A stretch of DNA of 64,000 nucleotides, from positions 1 to 64,000 of the forward strand of contig JBHICC010000009.1 in assembly GCA_046759385.1 (NCBI GenBank), read 5' to 3'. The position numbers and the translations under genes are program-made. The DNA comes from JBHICC01 sp046759385 (GTDB lineage: Bacteria > Pseudomonadota > Gammaproteobacteria > Acidiferrobacterales > SPGG2). Shown piece after piece: positions 51,277 through 60,111 of the stretch. Position 1 is the first letter of the stretch. Every line of letters starts with the position of its first letter. The notes below the pieces were generated by a model, which worked only from the letters and a program-made list of their open reading frames with translations, did not search any database and was not told the DNA's origin.

Positions 51277-53568
51277 CTATCTGAACGGTACGCCTAAGGA
51301 AAATTGAAGAGGCTCAGTTTCATCCGTTGGCTCATCGTTAAAAGCGGCCGCAAGGCTGATGGCCAGTGGTCCCACCGGGCTTAGCCAATTAAACGCCAAT
51401 CCCGCCGAGTAACGCAACTCTTGCAGGTCGACGTCCTCGCCTGGACCTACCCCAGGCCCGTACACCTGCCCCGTATCAATAAACAGACTCAGTCGCATTG
51501 ACCCCTGAGCTTTCGCGCCGGGAGGCGGCAGAAAGTACTCTAGATTGCCGAGCACCCGTTTGTCCCCGCCGATGGGATCGAACGGTGGCGCTGAATCGCG
51601 TGGACCCAACGTTCTTGGCTTGTAGCCACGCACTGTTCGGGTACCTCCGGCAAAAAAGTTCTCATAAAACGGCAATTGTTGTGTATCGCCATAGCCATCG
51701 CCAAACGCGAGCTCGCCTTTCAGACGGAAGGTCGTGCGGCGCGTGATCGGCAGATAACGCGATGCCCGATAGATGATCTTAAAGAACTCGAGGTCGCTAC
51801 CCGGCACCGTGACATCGGCCGATAGCCGTTGAAGTGCCCCCCGATGCGGGAAAAACGCTCTGTCGAGCGAGTCTTGAGACCAACCTAGGCTTCCCTTGAG
51901 TACATCATTCTCAGGCCCGTTTGCCGCCACGAAGTCCCTGGCCACTTGTGCGCTTTCGGCATCGACGGTGATGTCTGTACGCTCGATGTCAGCACCGAGA
52001 CTTATGCGGCGGGTTTCCGAAATCGGCAGACCGAAGAATACGCCGCCGCCTTTCGTGTTCGTTTGATAAGCACCGATATCCAACTCGGCCGTATCAGTTT
52101 CGGCGAAAGCTACCCTGAACCCGCGACTAATGCCTGACCGCTTCCAATACGGATTCACATAGTTCCCTCGCAGAATCGTGGTCGCTTGACTTAGATCCAA
52201 GCTAATCGAAAGTGAGTTTCCGGTACCGAAAAGATTTGTCTCGTTTATGCTGCCGTTAAAAACGATACCATCGTCGCCCACACCTACACCGAATAGTAGG
52301 TTCCCAGTGAGCCGCTCCTTGACCGTAACATTCATATCCACCTGATCCGGACTGCCGGGCACGGGTGGGGTTTCGACCGTGACCGACTCGAAAAAACCGG
52401 TTCGCTGCAACCGCTCCCGTGAACGCTGGACCTTTGTCGTCGAATACCAGCCGCCTTCGAGTTGACGCATCTCGCGCCGGAGCACTGCGTCCCGCGTCGT
52501 CGAATTGCCCACAAACGTGATTCTCCGCACGTATACCCGTTTGCCCGGATCGATAAAGAAGGTAAACGCTACCGTGGCATTCTCCTTATCAACATCCGGT
52601 ACCGCATTAATGTTAGCGAAGGCATATCCTTCACTCCCTAGTATCTCCGTGATACCGTCCGTGATTGCGGTGATCCGTCTACGCGAGAAAATATCGCCTG
52701 GCTGTATATCAATCAGTGCGGCAAGTTCTGCTTTTGGGATTACGAATTCGCCAGCAAGCTCAACGTCTGAAATCGTGAATCTCTGCCCCTCAACTACGTT
52801 TATTGTAATGTATATGTGTTCTTTCTCTGGCGTTATGGATACCTGCGTAGATTCTATATCGAATTCCAAGAAACCACGGTCCTGGTAAAAGTTTCTGAGC
52901 CGTTCCAGATCGCCCACTAGCTGCTGCTTCGAATACCGGTTCTTCTTTCCCAACAAGCCTTTTTTCGTGGTCGAATCGAGTATCTTGAGTAATTCTTTTT
53001 CTTTGAACTGAAGATTACCCACAATATTGACTTCTTTAATCTTCGCGGTGCGCCCTTCGGATATTTCTATATCGATGGCCACGCGATTGCGCTCTAGCGG
53101 TGTCACGGTAGGCGTAATTCTTACAGCATAGCGGCCTCGAGCGAAGTACAGTCGCTGCAACTCCTGTTCAATTTGTTCGAGCAGCGACCGATTAAATACT
53201 CGCCCCTCTACAAACCCGACACCACGCAGACTCTGCTTCAAATCCTTCTCTGAGAGTTCCTTGGTGCCCCCTATACTGATACTAGCAATAGCGGGACGTT
53301 CCACTACCGTCACGATAAGGACGCTGCCTTCGCGCTCTAACCGTATGTCCTTAAAGAATCCTGTTTTGTAGAGCGCACGGATTGCCTCCTGCGCTCGTTT
53401 TTCCGTTAGGGTTTCCCCCACCTTGATTGGCAGGTAGTTAAAAACCGTCCCGGGAGCGATGCGCTGAGAACCCTCGACTCGTACGTCCCTGATAACGAAC
53501 GGTTCGAAGGCCTTCGCTGGCAACACATAAAGAACACATACGAGTAGCGCCGCAACGGCTCTAGGCAT
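51277..53568 (-). CDS. bamA: outer membrane protein assembly factor BamA
   Basis: 763 residues from ATG 53568, which has a signal peptide (MPRAVAALLVCVLYVLPAKA); the 24 codons above overlap rseP. Five POTRA repeats (FVIRDVRVEGSQRIAPGTV onwards) are followed by a 16-strand barrel. The V-R-G-Y motif of BamA loop 6 is present (TRTVRGYKPRTLGPRD). The protein ends FSLGVPFR: the usual C-terminal Phe of the beta-signal is penultimate, with an Arg after it. Gap of 34 bases to rseP. Confidence 0.96.
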   Translation of the reverse strand: MPRAVAALLVCVLYVLPAKAFEPFVIRDVRVEGSQRIAPGTVFNYLPIKVGETLTEKRAQEAIRALYKTGFFKDIRLEREGSVLIVTVVERPAIASISIGGTKELSEKDLKQSLRGVGFVEGRVFNRSLLEQIEQELQRLYFARGRYAVRITPTVTPLERNRVAIDIEISEGRTAKIKEVNIVGNLQFKEKELLKILDSTTKKGLLGKKNRYSKQQLVGDLERLRNFYQDRGFLEFDIESTQVSITPEKEHIYITINVVEGQRFTISDVELAGEFVIPKAELAALIDIQPGDIFSRRRITAITDGITEILGSEGYAFANINAVPDVDKENATVAFTFFIDPGKRVYVRRITFVGNSTTRDAVLRREMRQLEGGWYSTTKVQRSRERLQRTGFFESVTVETPPVPGSPDQVDMNVTVKERLTGNLLFGVGVGDDGIVFNGSINETNLFGTGNSLSISLDLSQATTILRGNYVNPYWKRSGISRGFRVAFAETDTAELDIGAYQTNTKGGGVFFGLPISETRRISLGADIERTDITVDAESAQVARDFVAANGPENDVLKGSLGWSQDSLDRAFFPHRGALQRLSADVTVPGSDLEFFKIIYRASRYLPITRRTTFRLKGELAFGDGYGDTQQLPFYENFFAGGTRTVRGYKPRTLGPRDSAPPFDPIGGDKRVLGNLEYFLPPPGAKAQGSMRLSLFIDTGQVYGPGVGPGEDVDLQELRYSAGLAFNWLSPVGPLAISLAAAFNDEPTDETEPLQFSLGVPFR

Positions 53569-53602
53569 TCTTCTATCGGTGCGCGGAAAATGCAGCGAAG
53601 GA

Positions 53603-54949
53603 TTATTGGAAAATTCTTGTAAAATCGTTGTAGAACGCAAGCATCATGAGACCGATCAGCAGCAGTATCCCAAACTGCTGACCCCAGATCATCACGCGTT
53701 CTGACACAGGGCTGCCTTTTATCGCCTCGATGCAATAGTACATCAGATGGCCCCCATCCAATACTGGGATGGGTAACAAGTTAAGCACACCCAGGCTGAT
53801 GCTTACTACGGCCAAGAACATGACGAATCGATCTAAGCCAATCTTTGCGGTGTGGCCTGCGTACTGCGCGATAATGTTCTTTGTAGAAACCTCCATCTTG
53901 AGCATCTTAAAAAGCATCTTGACCGTGAGCACAGACATCGTCCAGGTGCTCGCGGCTCCTTCGAGCAGGGCTGGGATCGGGCGGTAGCGCACCCGGACGC
54001 GCAATTCGGCAGGGATATCGGCGAAGCGGGGGCGAATCTTGATCTGGCCCACTGTACGCCCGTCTCGCTCCGCTGGCTCCGGCGTGACGTCGAAGCTCAT
54101 CACTTTCCCTTCCCGATCGATAGTAATGCGGATGGTTTCTCCGGGCTTAGGGCTTATGCCGTGGACAACATCCTCCCAAGACTCAATGCGCCGACCATCC
54201 ACATCGACGATCCGATCGCCGACCTGCATTCCGGCAGCGCGCGCTGGGCCTTCACCTAATGCGCCGATTACGGGCAGGATCTCCGGAACGTAACCGTAGA
54301 GGCCTAATCCTCTTTCAAGCAGTCCTGCGTTCACTTCGCTAACAGGCAGCTGGGAGAGGTCCAAACGGCGAATTTGCAACTGGCCGTTGTCGTCGCGCAC
54401 CTGCACTTGCACCATTGCGCCATTAAGAGCGCGCTCGAACAGGTGAAGCCGTCTGTGGTCCCAGCTGATCACCTGTTTGCCATCGATGTATAGCAACTCG
54501 TCACCGGCACGGAAGCCAGCTTGTGCTGCAATCGATCCTTCTACCACCTGCCCAACAACCGGCTTGATACCGTCGATGCCGACTACATAGAGAAACCAAT
54601 ACGCCAAGACGGCGAAAAGAAAATTAAACAGAGGTCCAGCAACTACGATGGCTACTCGTTTGGGTATTGATTGGCGGTTGAACGCGCGATGTTTATCAGC
54701 ATCAGGCACGTCACCCTCAGTTTCGTCGAGCATCTTGACATAGCCACCCAATGGCAGCGCCGCAACCACGAGCTCCGTCTGATCTTGGCCAAAGCGGCGC
54801 ATCCATAGCGGTTTACCAAAACCGATCGAGAAACGCAGTACCTTGACACCGGCACGACGCGCCACCCAGTAATGCCCGAACTCGTGCACCACGATTAAGA
54901 TACCGAGCGCGACGAGGAAGGCAGCGATCGTGTAGAGGACATCAATCAT
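53603..54949 (-). CDS. rseP: site-2 protease RseP
   Basis: 448 residues. RseP cleaves RseA in the membrane during the sigma-E response; rseA and rpoE are in this window. The zinc motif H-E-F-G-H is at about residues 22-26 in the first membrane helix, two PDZ domains lie in the middle (VEGSIAAQAGFRAGDELLYI; I-L-P-V-I-G-A-L-G-E-G-P-A-R-A-A-G-M-Q-V-G-D-R-I), and N-L-L-P-I-P-V-L-D-G-G-H holds the third metal ligand. Start overlaps the dxr stop (ATGA). Confidence 0.97.
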   Translation of the reverse strand: MIDVLYTIAAFLVALGILIVVHEFGHYWVARRAGVKVLRFSIGFGKPLWMRRFGQDQTELVVAALPLGGYVKMLDETEGDVPDADKHRAFNRQSIPKRVAIVVAGPLFNFLFAVLAYWFLYVVGIDGIKPVVGQVVEGSIAAQAGFRAGDELLYIDGKQVISWDHRRLHLFERALNGAMVQVQVRDDNGQLQIRRLDLSQLPVSEVNAGLLERGLGLYGYVPEILPVIGALGEGPARAAGMQVGDRIVDVDGRRIESWEDVVHGISPKPGETIRITIDREGKVMSFDVTPEPAERDGRTVGQIKIRPRFADIPAELRVRVRYRPIPALLEGAASTWTMSVLTVKMLFKMLKMEVSTKNIIAQYAGHTAKIGLDRFVMFLAVVSISLGVLNLLPIPVLDGGHLMYYCIEAIKGSPVSERVMIWGQQFGILLLIGLMMLAFYNDFTRIFQ

Positions 54950-56193
54950 TGGCCACCTCGGGCTGACTTGTAGTGCAGATCAGTGACAATGCACTCAGCC
55001 TCGCTACGCGCTTTAGCATCATCGGTGAGCACGATATCGAGATCGACGTCTGCATTTATGCTCACCGCGCACAGCGTCTGTTCGATCACCCACGGAATAT
55101 CGACGAAGCTAATTCGACCCCGCAAAAATGCGTCAACGGCGACCTCATTGGCAGCGTTCAATACCGCTGGAGCAGTGCCGCCATCTCGCGCCGCCTGGCT
55201 CGCCAACCCTAGGCACGGAAAACGATCCGGATCTGGCTGTTCAAAGTCCAGGCTCCCAATGTCAACCAGATTGAGGCTGTTCACACCAGACTCGATACGA
55301 TCAGGCCAAGCCAGCGCGTGAGCGATTGGTGTACGCATGTCAGGATTGCCCAACTGTGCGAGAACCGAGCCGTCCGTATACTCGACCATCGAATGGATGA
55401 CGCTCTGGGGATGAATAATGATCTCTACCTGATCGGGCCTGCAGCTAAAAAGCCGACATGCTTCGATCAATTCCAATCCCTTGTTCATTAAGGTCGCCGA
55501 ATCGACAGAGATCTTGCGACCCATTACCCAGTTCGGATGCGCACAGGCCTGTTCCGGCGTCACGTTGACAAGGTCTTCTGCTTTGGCACGGCGAAATGGG
55601 CCACCCGAGCATGTCAAAAGGATGCGCCTTACTGTCGTGTGACCCTTTCCTGTGCTGTACCCCGGAGGCATACACTGGAAGATGGCATTGTGCTCGCTGT
55701 CGATCGGCAATAGTATCGCCCCCGACGCTTGCGCCTCATTTATAAAGATATTCCCTGACATTACCAACGGTTCTTTGTTGGCGAGCAATACGCGTTTGCC
55801 AGCCCGTACTGCCGCCAGAGTTGGCAGCAAGCCAGCGGCCCCCACGATTGCCGCCATCACGATACCCGTCTGCGGTAACGCAACGACCTCCGCCAATGCC
55901 TCGGCACCAACCAGGACTTCGGTAGGCAAGCCTGCACGACGTATCTCTTTTCCGAGACGCTCTGCCGCCCCCGCGTCGAGCATCACGGCTTTCTCCGGGC
56001 GACATTGCTGGCATTGTTCTAACAGGCGCTTAACCTGGCTCCTCGCCGTCAACGCGATAACGCGAAAGCGGTTCGGATGCCGGCTAACGACATCAATGGT
56101 ATTAATGCCGATCGAGCCCGTGGAACCGAGTATGGTGATGCCTTCTGGCTCCCGCGGTTTGACCACATCACTTATACCTGCTCTCTCACTCAT
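54946..56193 (-). CDS. dxr: 1-deoxy-D-xylulose 5-phosphate reductoisomerase
   Basis: 415 residues from ATG 56193, which overlaps the cdsA stop (ATGA). Dxr makes 2-C-methylerythritol 4-phosphate, the committed step of the MEP isoprenoid route. NADPH motif I-L-G-S-T-G-S-I-G-I-N-T at about residues 21-32; metal and substrate residues in P-I-D-S-E-H-N-A-I-F and S-C-R-P-D-Q-V-E. The reaction feeds undecaprenyl synthesis by the neighbouring uppS. It starts MSERAGISDVVKPREPEG; a longer upstream frame is not used. Confidence 0.97.
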   Translation of the reverse strand: MSERAGISDVVKPREPEGITILGSTGSIGINTIDVVSRHPNRFRVIALTARSQVKRLLEQCQQCRPEKAVMLDAGAAERLGKEIRRAGLPTEVLVGAEALAEVVALPQTGIVMAAIVGAAGLLPTLAAVRAGKRVLLANKEPLVMSGNIFINEAQASGAILLPIDSEHNAIFQCMPPGYSTGKGHTTVRRILLTCSGGPFRRAKAEDLVNVTPEQACAHPNWVMGRKISVDSATLMNKGLELIEACRLFSCRPDQVEIIIHPQSVIHSMVEYTDGSVLAQLGNPDMRTPIAHALAWPDRIESGVNSLNLVDIGSLDFEQPDPDRFPCLGLASQAARDGGTAPAVLNAANEVAVDAFLRGRISFVDIPWVIEQTLCAVSINADVDLDIVLTDDAKARSEAECIVTDLHYKSARGGQ

Positions 56194-57050
56194 GCTTGTA
56201 TGTCCAATAACAGCACCCAAGCAAACACGAATGCGGGTACCGCCGCCGTCAGCGCATCAATCCGGTCAAGCGCCCCACCGTGACCGGGTAGCCACGTGCC
56301 ACTGTCTTTCACACCGGCGACGCGCTTCAGTTTGCTCTCGACCAGGTCACCGACAACAGAAAAGAATAAAGCTGTCACGGCTACCGCGATCCACATGAAC
56401 AGAATGCTTCCTTGTAGGTGCCATATCATTGTCCCACAAATATAGGCCAGCACAACCACGGCGGCGACCGCACCTAATAGCCCTTCTACAGTCTTTCCCG
56501 GGCTTACATTCGGCGCAAGCTTAGTCCGACCCCAGGCTTTGCCGACAAAATAAGCACTGCTATCCGCAATCCACACAAGCGCGAATACAAACAATACTCC
56601 GGCCGGGCTCTTTGGATCAGTCGCATGCAGATATATCGTGGTGAGCCAAGCCGGCACCAGCGCCAGTACGCCGGCGACTAGACGCACTGGTAGGAAACGA
56701 AATATTCCACCGTAACTGTCAGAGGCCGCTAGCAGACCAACAAGCGCACAGATCCACCAGATTACGCCGAGTGCGGCCACGACCGCCGCCGCGGCCGGTA
56801 TATCGTGCACTACCCAGAGGCCAACGACACCTATCAGCGCTAAGACCATGAGGTACGCAGTTTGTTCGCCTACACGCGTTAATCCGGAGAGCATTGCCCA
56901 TTCCCGCGCTGCCACGAGTACAAATACGCCGACGGCAACGCCGAGCCACGCAGAAGGCAGATAAACCAGAGCGCCAACGACCACAGGGAGCAGAAGCAGA
57001 GCGGTAATCGCGCGCTGCTTAAGCCTGCCGGGCGGCCTCGATCTGTTCAC
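56190..57050 (-). CDS. cdsA: phosphatidate cytidylyltransferase
   Basis: 286 residues. Makes CDP-diacylglycerol for phospholipid synthesis. Multiple membrane helices; the CDP-DAG synthase signature near the C-terminus reads S-G-T-W-L-P-G-H-G-G-A-L-D-R-I-D, and S-P-G-K-T-V-E-G-L-L-G precedes it. The GTG start lies 32 bases inside uppS. Overlaps dxr by four bases. Confidence 0.95.
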   Translation of the reverse strand: MNRSRPPGRLKQRAITALLLLPVVVGALVYLPSAWLGVAVGVFVLVAAREWAMLSGLTRVGEQTAYLMVLALIGVVGLWVVHDIPAAAAVVAALGVIWWICALVGLLAASDSYGGIFRFLPVRLVAGVLALVPAWLTTIYLHATDPKSPAGVLFVFALVWIADSSAYFVGKAWGRTKLAPNVSPGKTVEGLLGAVAAVVVLAYICGTMIWHLQGSILFMWIAVAVTALFFSVVGDLVESKLKRVAGVKDSGTWLPGHGGALDRIDALTAAVPAFVFAWVLLLDIQA

Positions 57051-57795
57051 CAGTCAACCCAAACCGACGCTGGCGCTTTAAGTAGGAGTCCAGTGCAAGT
57101 TCGAACTCAGCGCGGTCAAAGTCCGGCCAGAGTACGGGGGTAAAATACAGTTCCGTGTAAGCGAGTTGCCACAATAAAAAATTGCTGATGCGCTGCTCCC
57201 CGCCAGTGCGAATGAAGAGGTCTGGGTCGGGTGTGCCGTGCATACTCAAGAATCTGCCGATTCGATCGGGGTCGATCGCGTCTGGCCCAATTTGGCCCCG
57301 TTCCACCTGTCGCGCAAGCTCAGCGCAGGCCTGCGCCACGTCCCAACGTCCACCGTAGTTAGCCGCGATGGTGAGCACGAGCGTATCGTTCTTTTGAGTA
57401 GTTGCTTGGGCTTGTCTTATTCTTTTTTCTGCCTTTGGACCAAAACGACCAATATCTCCAATTACGCGGAAGCGAATGTTGTTTTCCTGGAGCTTGGCGA
57501 TCTCCTGGTCAAGTGCATTGATAAAAAGTTGTATAAGCGCTTTAACCTCCCCCTCTGGCCGGCTCCAGTTTTCGCTACTGAACGCAAAAAGCGTCAAGAA
57601 CTTCACACCTTTCTTGCCGCATGCTGTAACCAGCTCACGCACCCGTTCAACGCCCTTGGAGTGCCCCGCTACTCGCGGCAAATGTCGCTTCGTGGCCCAG
57701 CGACCGTTCCCATCCATCACAACTGCGATGTGCCTCGGTAACGCGGCCTCTTCGGGAACGTCACGTGCATTATTGTTCGTGTTATCGCCGCTCAT
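57019..57795 (-). CDS. uppS: undecaprenyl diphosphate synthase
   Basis: 258 residues. A cis-prenyltransferase that makes the C55 lipid carrier for peptidoglycan and LPS. Catalytic Asp in V-V-M-D-G-N-G-R-W-A near residue 27, then F-S-S-E-N-W-S-R and R-T-G-G-E-Q-R-I-S-N-F-L-L-W-Q near the C-terminus, all typical. It precedes cdsA and dxr and follows frr at 35 bases. Confidence 0.97.
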   Translation of the reverse strand: MSGDNTNNNARDVPEEAALPRHIAVVMDGNGRWATKRHLPRVAGHSKGVERVRELVTACGKKGVKFLTLFAFSSENWSRPEGEVKALIQLFINALDQEIAKLQENNIRFRVIGDIGRFGPKAEKRIRQAQATTQKNDTLVLTIAANYGGRWDVAQACAELARQVERGQIGPDAIDPDRIGRFLSMHGTPDPDLFIRTGGEQRISNFLLWQLAYTELYFTPVLWPDFDRAEFELALDSYLKRQRRFGLTGEQIEAARQA

Positions 57796-57830
57796 ATCAC
57801 ACAGATTTCTCTACTCGTTACCTAGTCCGA

Positions 57831-58397
57831 TCATACTGTCATAATGTCTTTCTCTTTCTCAGCGATGACGTTGTCGACCTCTGCGACAAATCGGTCAGTA
57901 AGTTTCTGCACAATGTCCTCGGCACGTCGGTCATCGTCTTCCGATATCCCCTTCTTTTTCAATAGATCCTTAAGGTGATGGTTGCAATCACGGCGTATGT
58001 TGCGAATGGCGATCTTGGCGTTTTCTCCCTCATGGCGCACCACCTTAGCCAGCTCTGCCCTGCGTTCCTCGGTCAAAGGTGGCAACGGGATACGTATTGT
58101 CTGCCCGGAGGTGGCCGGATTAAGCCCCAGATCGGACTCCCGTATCGCCTTTTCGACCACTGAAAGCATGCTCTTGTCCCAGGGGGTAACGCTAATCGTG
58201 CGGGCATCACTTACCGTCACGTTGGCAACTTGATTTATCGGTGTCTTCGCGCCATAGTAGTCAACTCGTAAATGGTCTAGCAACCCGGCATGCGCACGTC
58301 CTGTGCGAACTTTGGCTAAATCCGTCTTCAACGCCTCGACAGACTTGGTCATCCGCCTTTCTGCATCTTTCTTTATTCTATCAATGTCCGCTTCCAT
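57831..58397 (-). CDS. frr: ribosome recycling factor
   Basis: 188 residues, usual length 185. With EF-G it splits post-termination ribosomes. ATG 58397 (GGAGAGTGAG upstream); an in-frame GTG four codons earlier is not needed. RRF signatures: M-T-K-S-V-E-A-L-K-T-D-L-A-K-V-R-T-G-R-A, Y-G-A-K-T-P-I-N-Q-V-A-N, and V-R-H-E-G-E-N-A-K-I-A-I-R-N-I-R-R-D. The pyrH stop is one base upstream. Confidence 0.97.
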   Translation of the reverse strand: MEADIDRIKKDAERRMTKSVEALKTDLAKVRTGRAHAGLLDHLRVDYYGAKTPINQVANVTVSDARTISVTPWDKSMLSVVEKAIRESDLGLNPATSGQTIRIPLPPLTEERRAELAKVVRHEGENAKIAIRNIRRDCNHHLKDLLKKKGISEDDDRRAEDIVQKLTDRFVAEVDNVIAEKEKDIMTV

Positions 58398-58398
58398 C

Positions 58399-59133
58399 TC
58401 ACTCTCCACGCTCCATCAGCGTACCCTCTTTCTCACCTAGTACGATGCGAAGCAGGCTGCCTGAGTTGTTTATGTTGAAAACACGCACAGGCAGATCGTA
58501 CTCCCGACACAAAGCAACTGCCGTTGCATCCATTACACCGAGTTTCTTTTCAAGGGCCTGGTCGTAGCTCAATACATCATAGCGCCGTGCGTCTGCATTA
58601 GACATAGGATCTTCAGAGTACACACCATCGACCTTTGTCGCCTTGAGCATAATATCGACCTCCATCTCCATCCCACGGAGACTAGCGGCCGTATCGGTGG
58701 TAAAGAACGGATTGCCTGTGCCCGCAGCAAAAACGACTACGCAACCTTGCTCCAAGTAATCGAGTGCACGCTGTCGGACATACGGTTCGGCTACCTGATC
58801 CATGCGAATCGCAGACTGCACACGCGCCCGCACGCCCGTTCGGTTCAGAGCGTCCTGCAAAGCTAGCGCGTTGATCACCGTGGCGAGCATGCCCATGTAG
58901 TCCGCCGTCGCACGATCCATGCCCTGCGCCGTCGGCGCCACCCCACGAAAGATGTTGCCACCGCCGATAACGACGCCGACCTGCACGTTCGCTGCCGCGA
59001 CGTCTTTGAGTTCAGCGGCGATGCGTTGTAGCACTGTTCTGTCAATGCCGTAGCCACTGTCACCCATCAGCGCTTCGCCACTGAGCTTCACCAGCACGCG
59101 CCTGTAGGCGGGCGCTTTGGTGGCATGGGCCAC
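58399..59133 (-). CDS. pyrH: UMP kinase
   Basis: 244 residues from GTG 59133, with GGGGG a few bases upstream; a much longer frame extends into tsf and is not used. PyrH phosphorylates UMP to UDP. Markers: R-V-L-V-K-L-S-G-E-A-L-M-G at the start, G-V-V-I-G-G-G-N-I-F-R-G-V, A-D-Y-M-G-M-L-A-T and K-A-T-K-V-D-G-V-Y. Between tsf and frr as in most proteobacteria. Confidence 0.97.
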   Translation of the reverse strand: MAHATKAPAYRRVLVKLSGEALMGDSGYGIDRTVLQRIAAELKDVAAANVQVGVVIGGGNIFRGVAPTAQGMDRATADYMGMLATVINALALQDALNRTGVRARVQSAIRMDQVAEPYVRQRALDYLEQGCVVVFAAGTGNPFFTTDTAASLRGMEMEVDIMLKATKVDGVYSEDPMSNADARRYDVLSYDQALEKKLGVMDATAVALCREYDLPVRVFNINNSGSLLRIVLGEKEGTLMERGE

Positions 59134-59137
59134 GCGT

Positions 59138-60028
59138 CTATCCCCCTTCGACCTGGGCCATGACCTCGGCAGCAAAATTACCTGTTTTCTTCTCGATACC
59201 TTCACCGACCTCGTAGCGGACATAACGCCGGACGGTAGCACTCCCGGACTTCAGCAGTTTCTCGACGGTAACATCCTGATCCTTCACGAACGGCTGCCCG
59301 AGAAGAGTGATCTCGTTGAGATACTTGTTTGTCCGACCGGCCACCATCTTTTCAACGATTTCCGCAGGCTTGCCGCTGCCACGCGCTTGCTCCATCAGTA
59401 TCTCCTTCTCCTTTGCAACGACATCTGGCGGTACACCGTCTTTAGACAAATACTCCGGCCGATACCAAGAGATATGCATTGCGATGTCACGCGCGAGCTC
59501 TTTGCCGCCTCCTTTCATCTCGACTATTACGCCAATGCGGCCATCATGGAGGTAGCTACTAATAATGTGCCCGCTCTCGCTTTCATACCGGACAAACCGG
59601 CGCACACCGATTTTTTCACCCAGTCGTGCAACTAGATTTTCACTGACTTGCGCCACCGTGTCGGCCTTCCCTTCTTCCACCGGCAACATTAGTAGGGCGT
59701 CCAGATCCACGGGATTGTAGTTTGCAACACATGCAGCGACTGCGTCGGCAAAGCTCACAAACCGTTCCTCTTTGGCGACGAAATCCGTCTCCGAATTTAT
59801 CTCGGCCATAGCTGCAAGCCTACCGTCGTTAGTCACATGGATACTGATACGGCCCTCCGCAGCGGTACGGCCCGCTCTCTTCTCAACCTTTGCCCCGGCG
59901 CGCTTTCGCAGCAGCTCGATAGCCTTTTCCATGTTCCCATCTGACTCAACAAGGGCCTTCTTACATTCCATCATGCCAAGCCCCGTACGTTCACGAAGCT
60001 CTTTAACCTGCGCAGCCGAGATTCCCAT
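59138..60028 (-). CDS. tsf: elongation factor Ts
   Basis: 296 residues. EF-Ts reloads EF-Tu with GTP. N-terminal UBA-like domain V-K-E-L-R-E-R-T-G-L-G-M-M-E-C-K-K-A-L, then the core with T-D-F-V-A motif (N-S-E-T-D-F-V-A-K) and H-I-S-W-Y-R-P-E. Follows rpsB after 82 bases containing a hairpin. Confidence 0.97.
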   Translation of the reverse strand: MGISAAQVKELRERTGLGMMECKKALVESDGNMEKAIELLRKRAGAKVEKRAGRTAAEGRISIHVTNDGRLAAMAEINSETDFVAKEERFVSFADAVAACVANYNPVDLDALLMLPVEEGKADTVAQVSENLVARLGEKIGVRRFVRYESESGHIISSYLHDGRIGVIVEMKGGGKELARDIAMHISWYRPEYLSKDGVPPDVVAKEKEILMEQARGSGKPAEIVEKMVAGRTNKYLNEITLLGQPFVKDQDVTVEKLLKSGSATVRRYVRYEVGEGIEKKTGNFAAEVMAQVEGG

Positions 60029-60092
60029 CTAGATTCTCCATTCTCTTGGTCTACAAAAACCTAAAGAACGCAAAGCACCCTCATACATAAAC

Positions 60093-60111
60093 GAGGGGGC
60101 TAGGCCCCCTC
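60093..60111 (-). other. GC-rich hairpin overlapping the rpsB stop
   Basis: GAGGGGG (60093-60099) pairs with CCCCCTC (60105-60111) around CTAGG. The stem begins inside the rpsB TAG and lies between rpsB and tsf. The T stretch after it on the minus strand is short (CGTTTATG), so it looks like a partial attenuator or mRNA-stabilising hairpin that lowers tsf relative to rpsB, or protects the 3' end. Confidence 0.6.
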
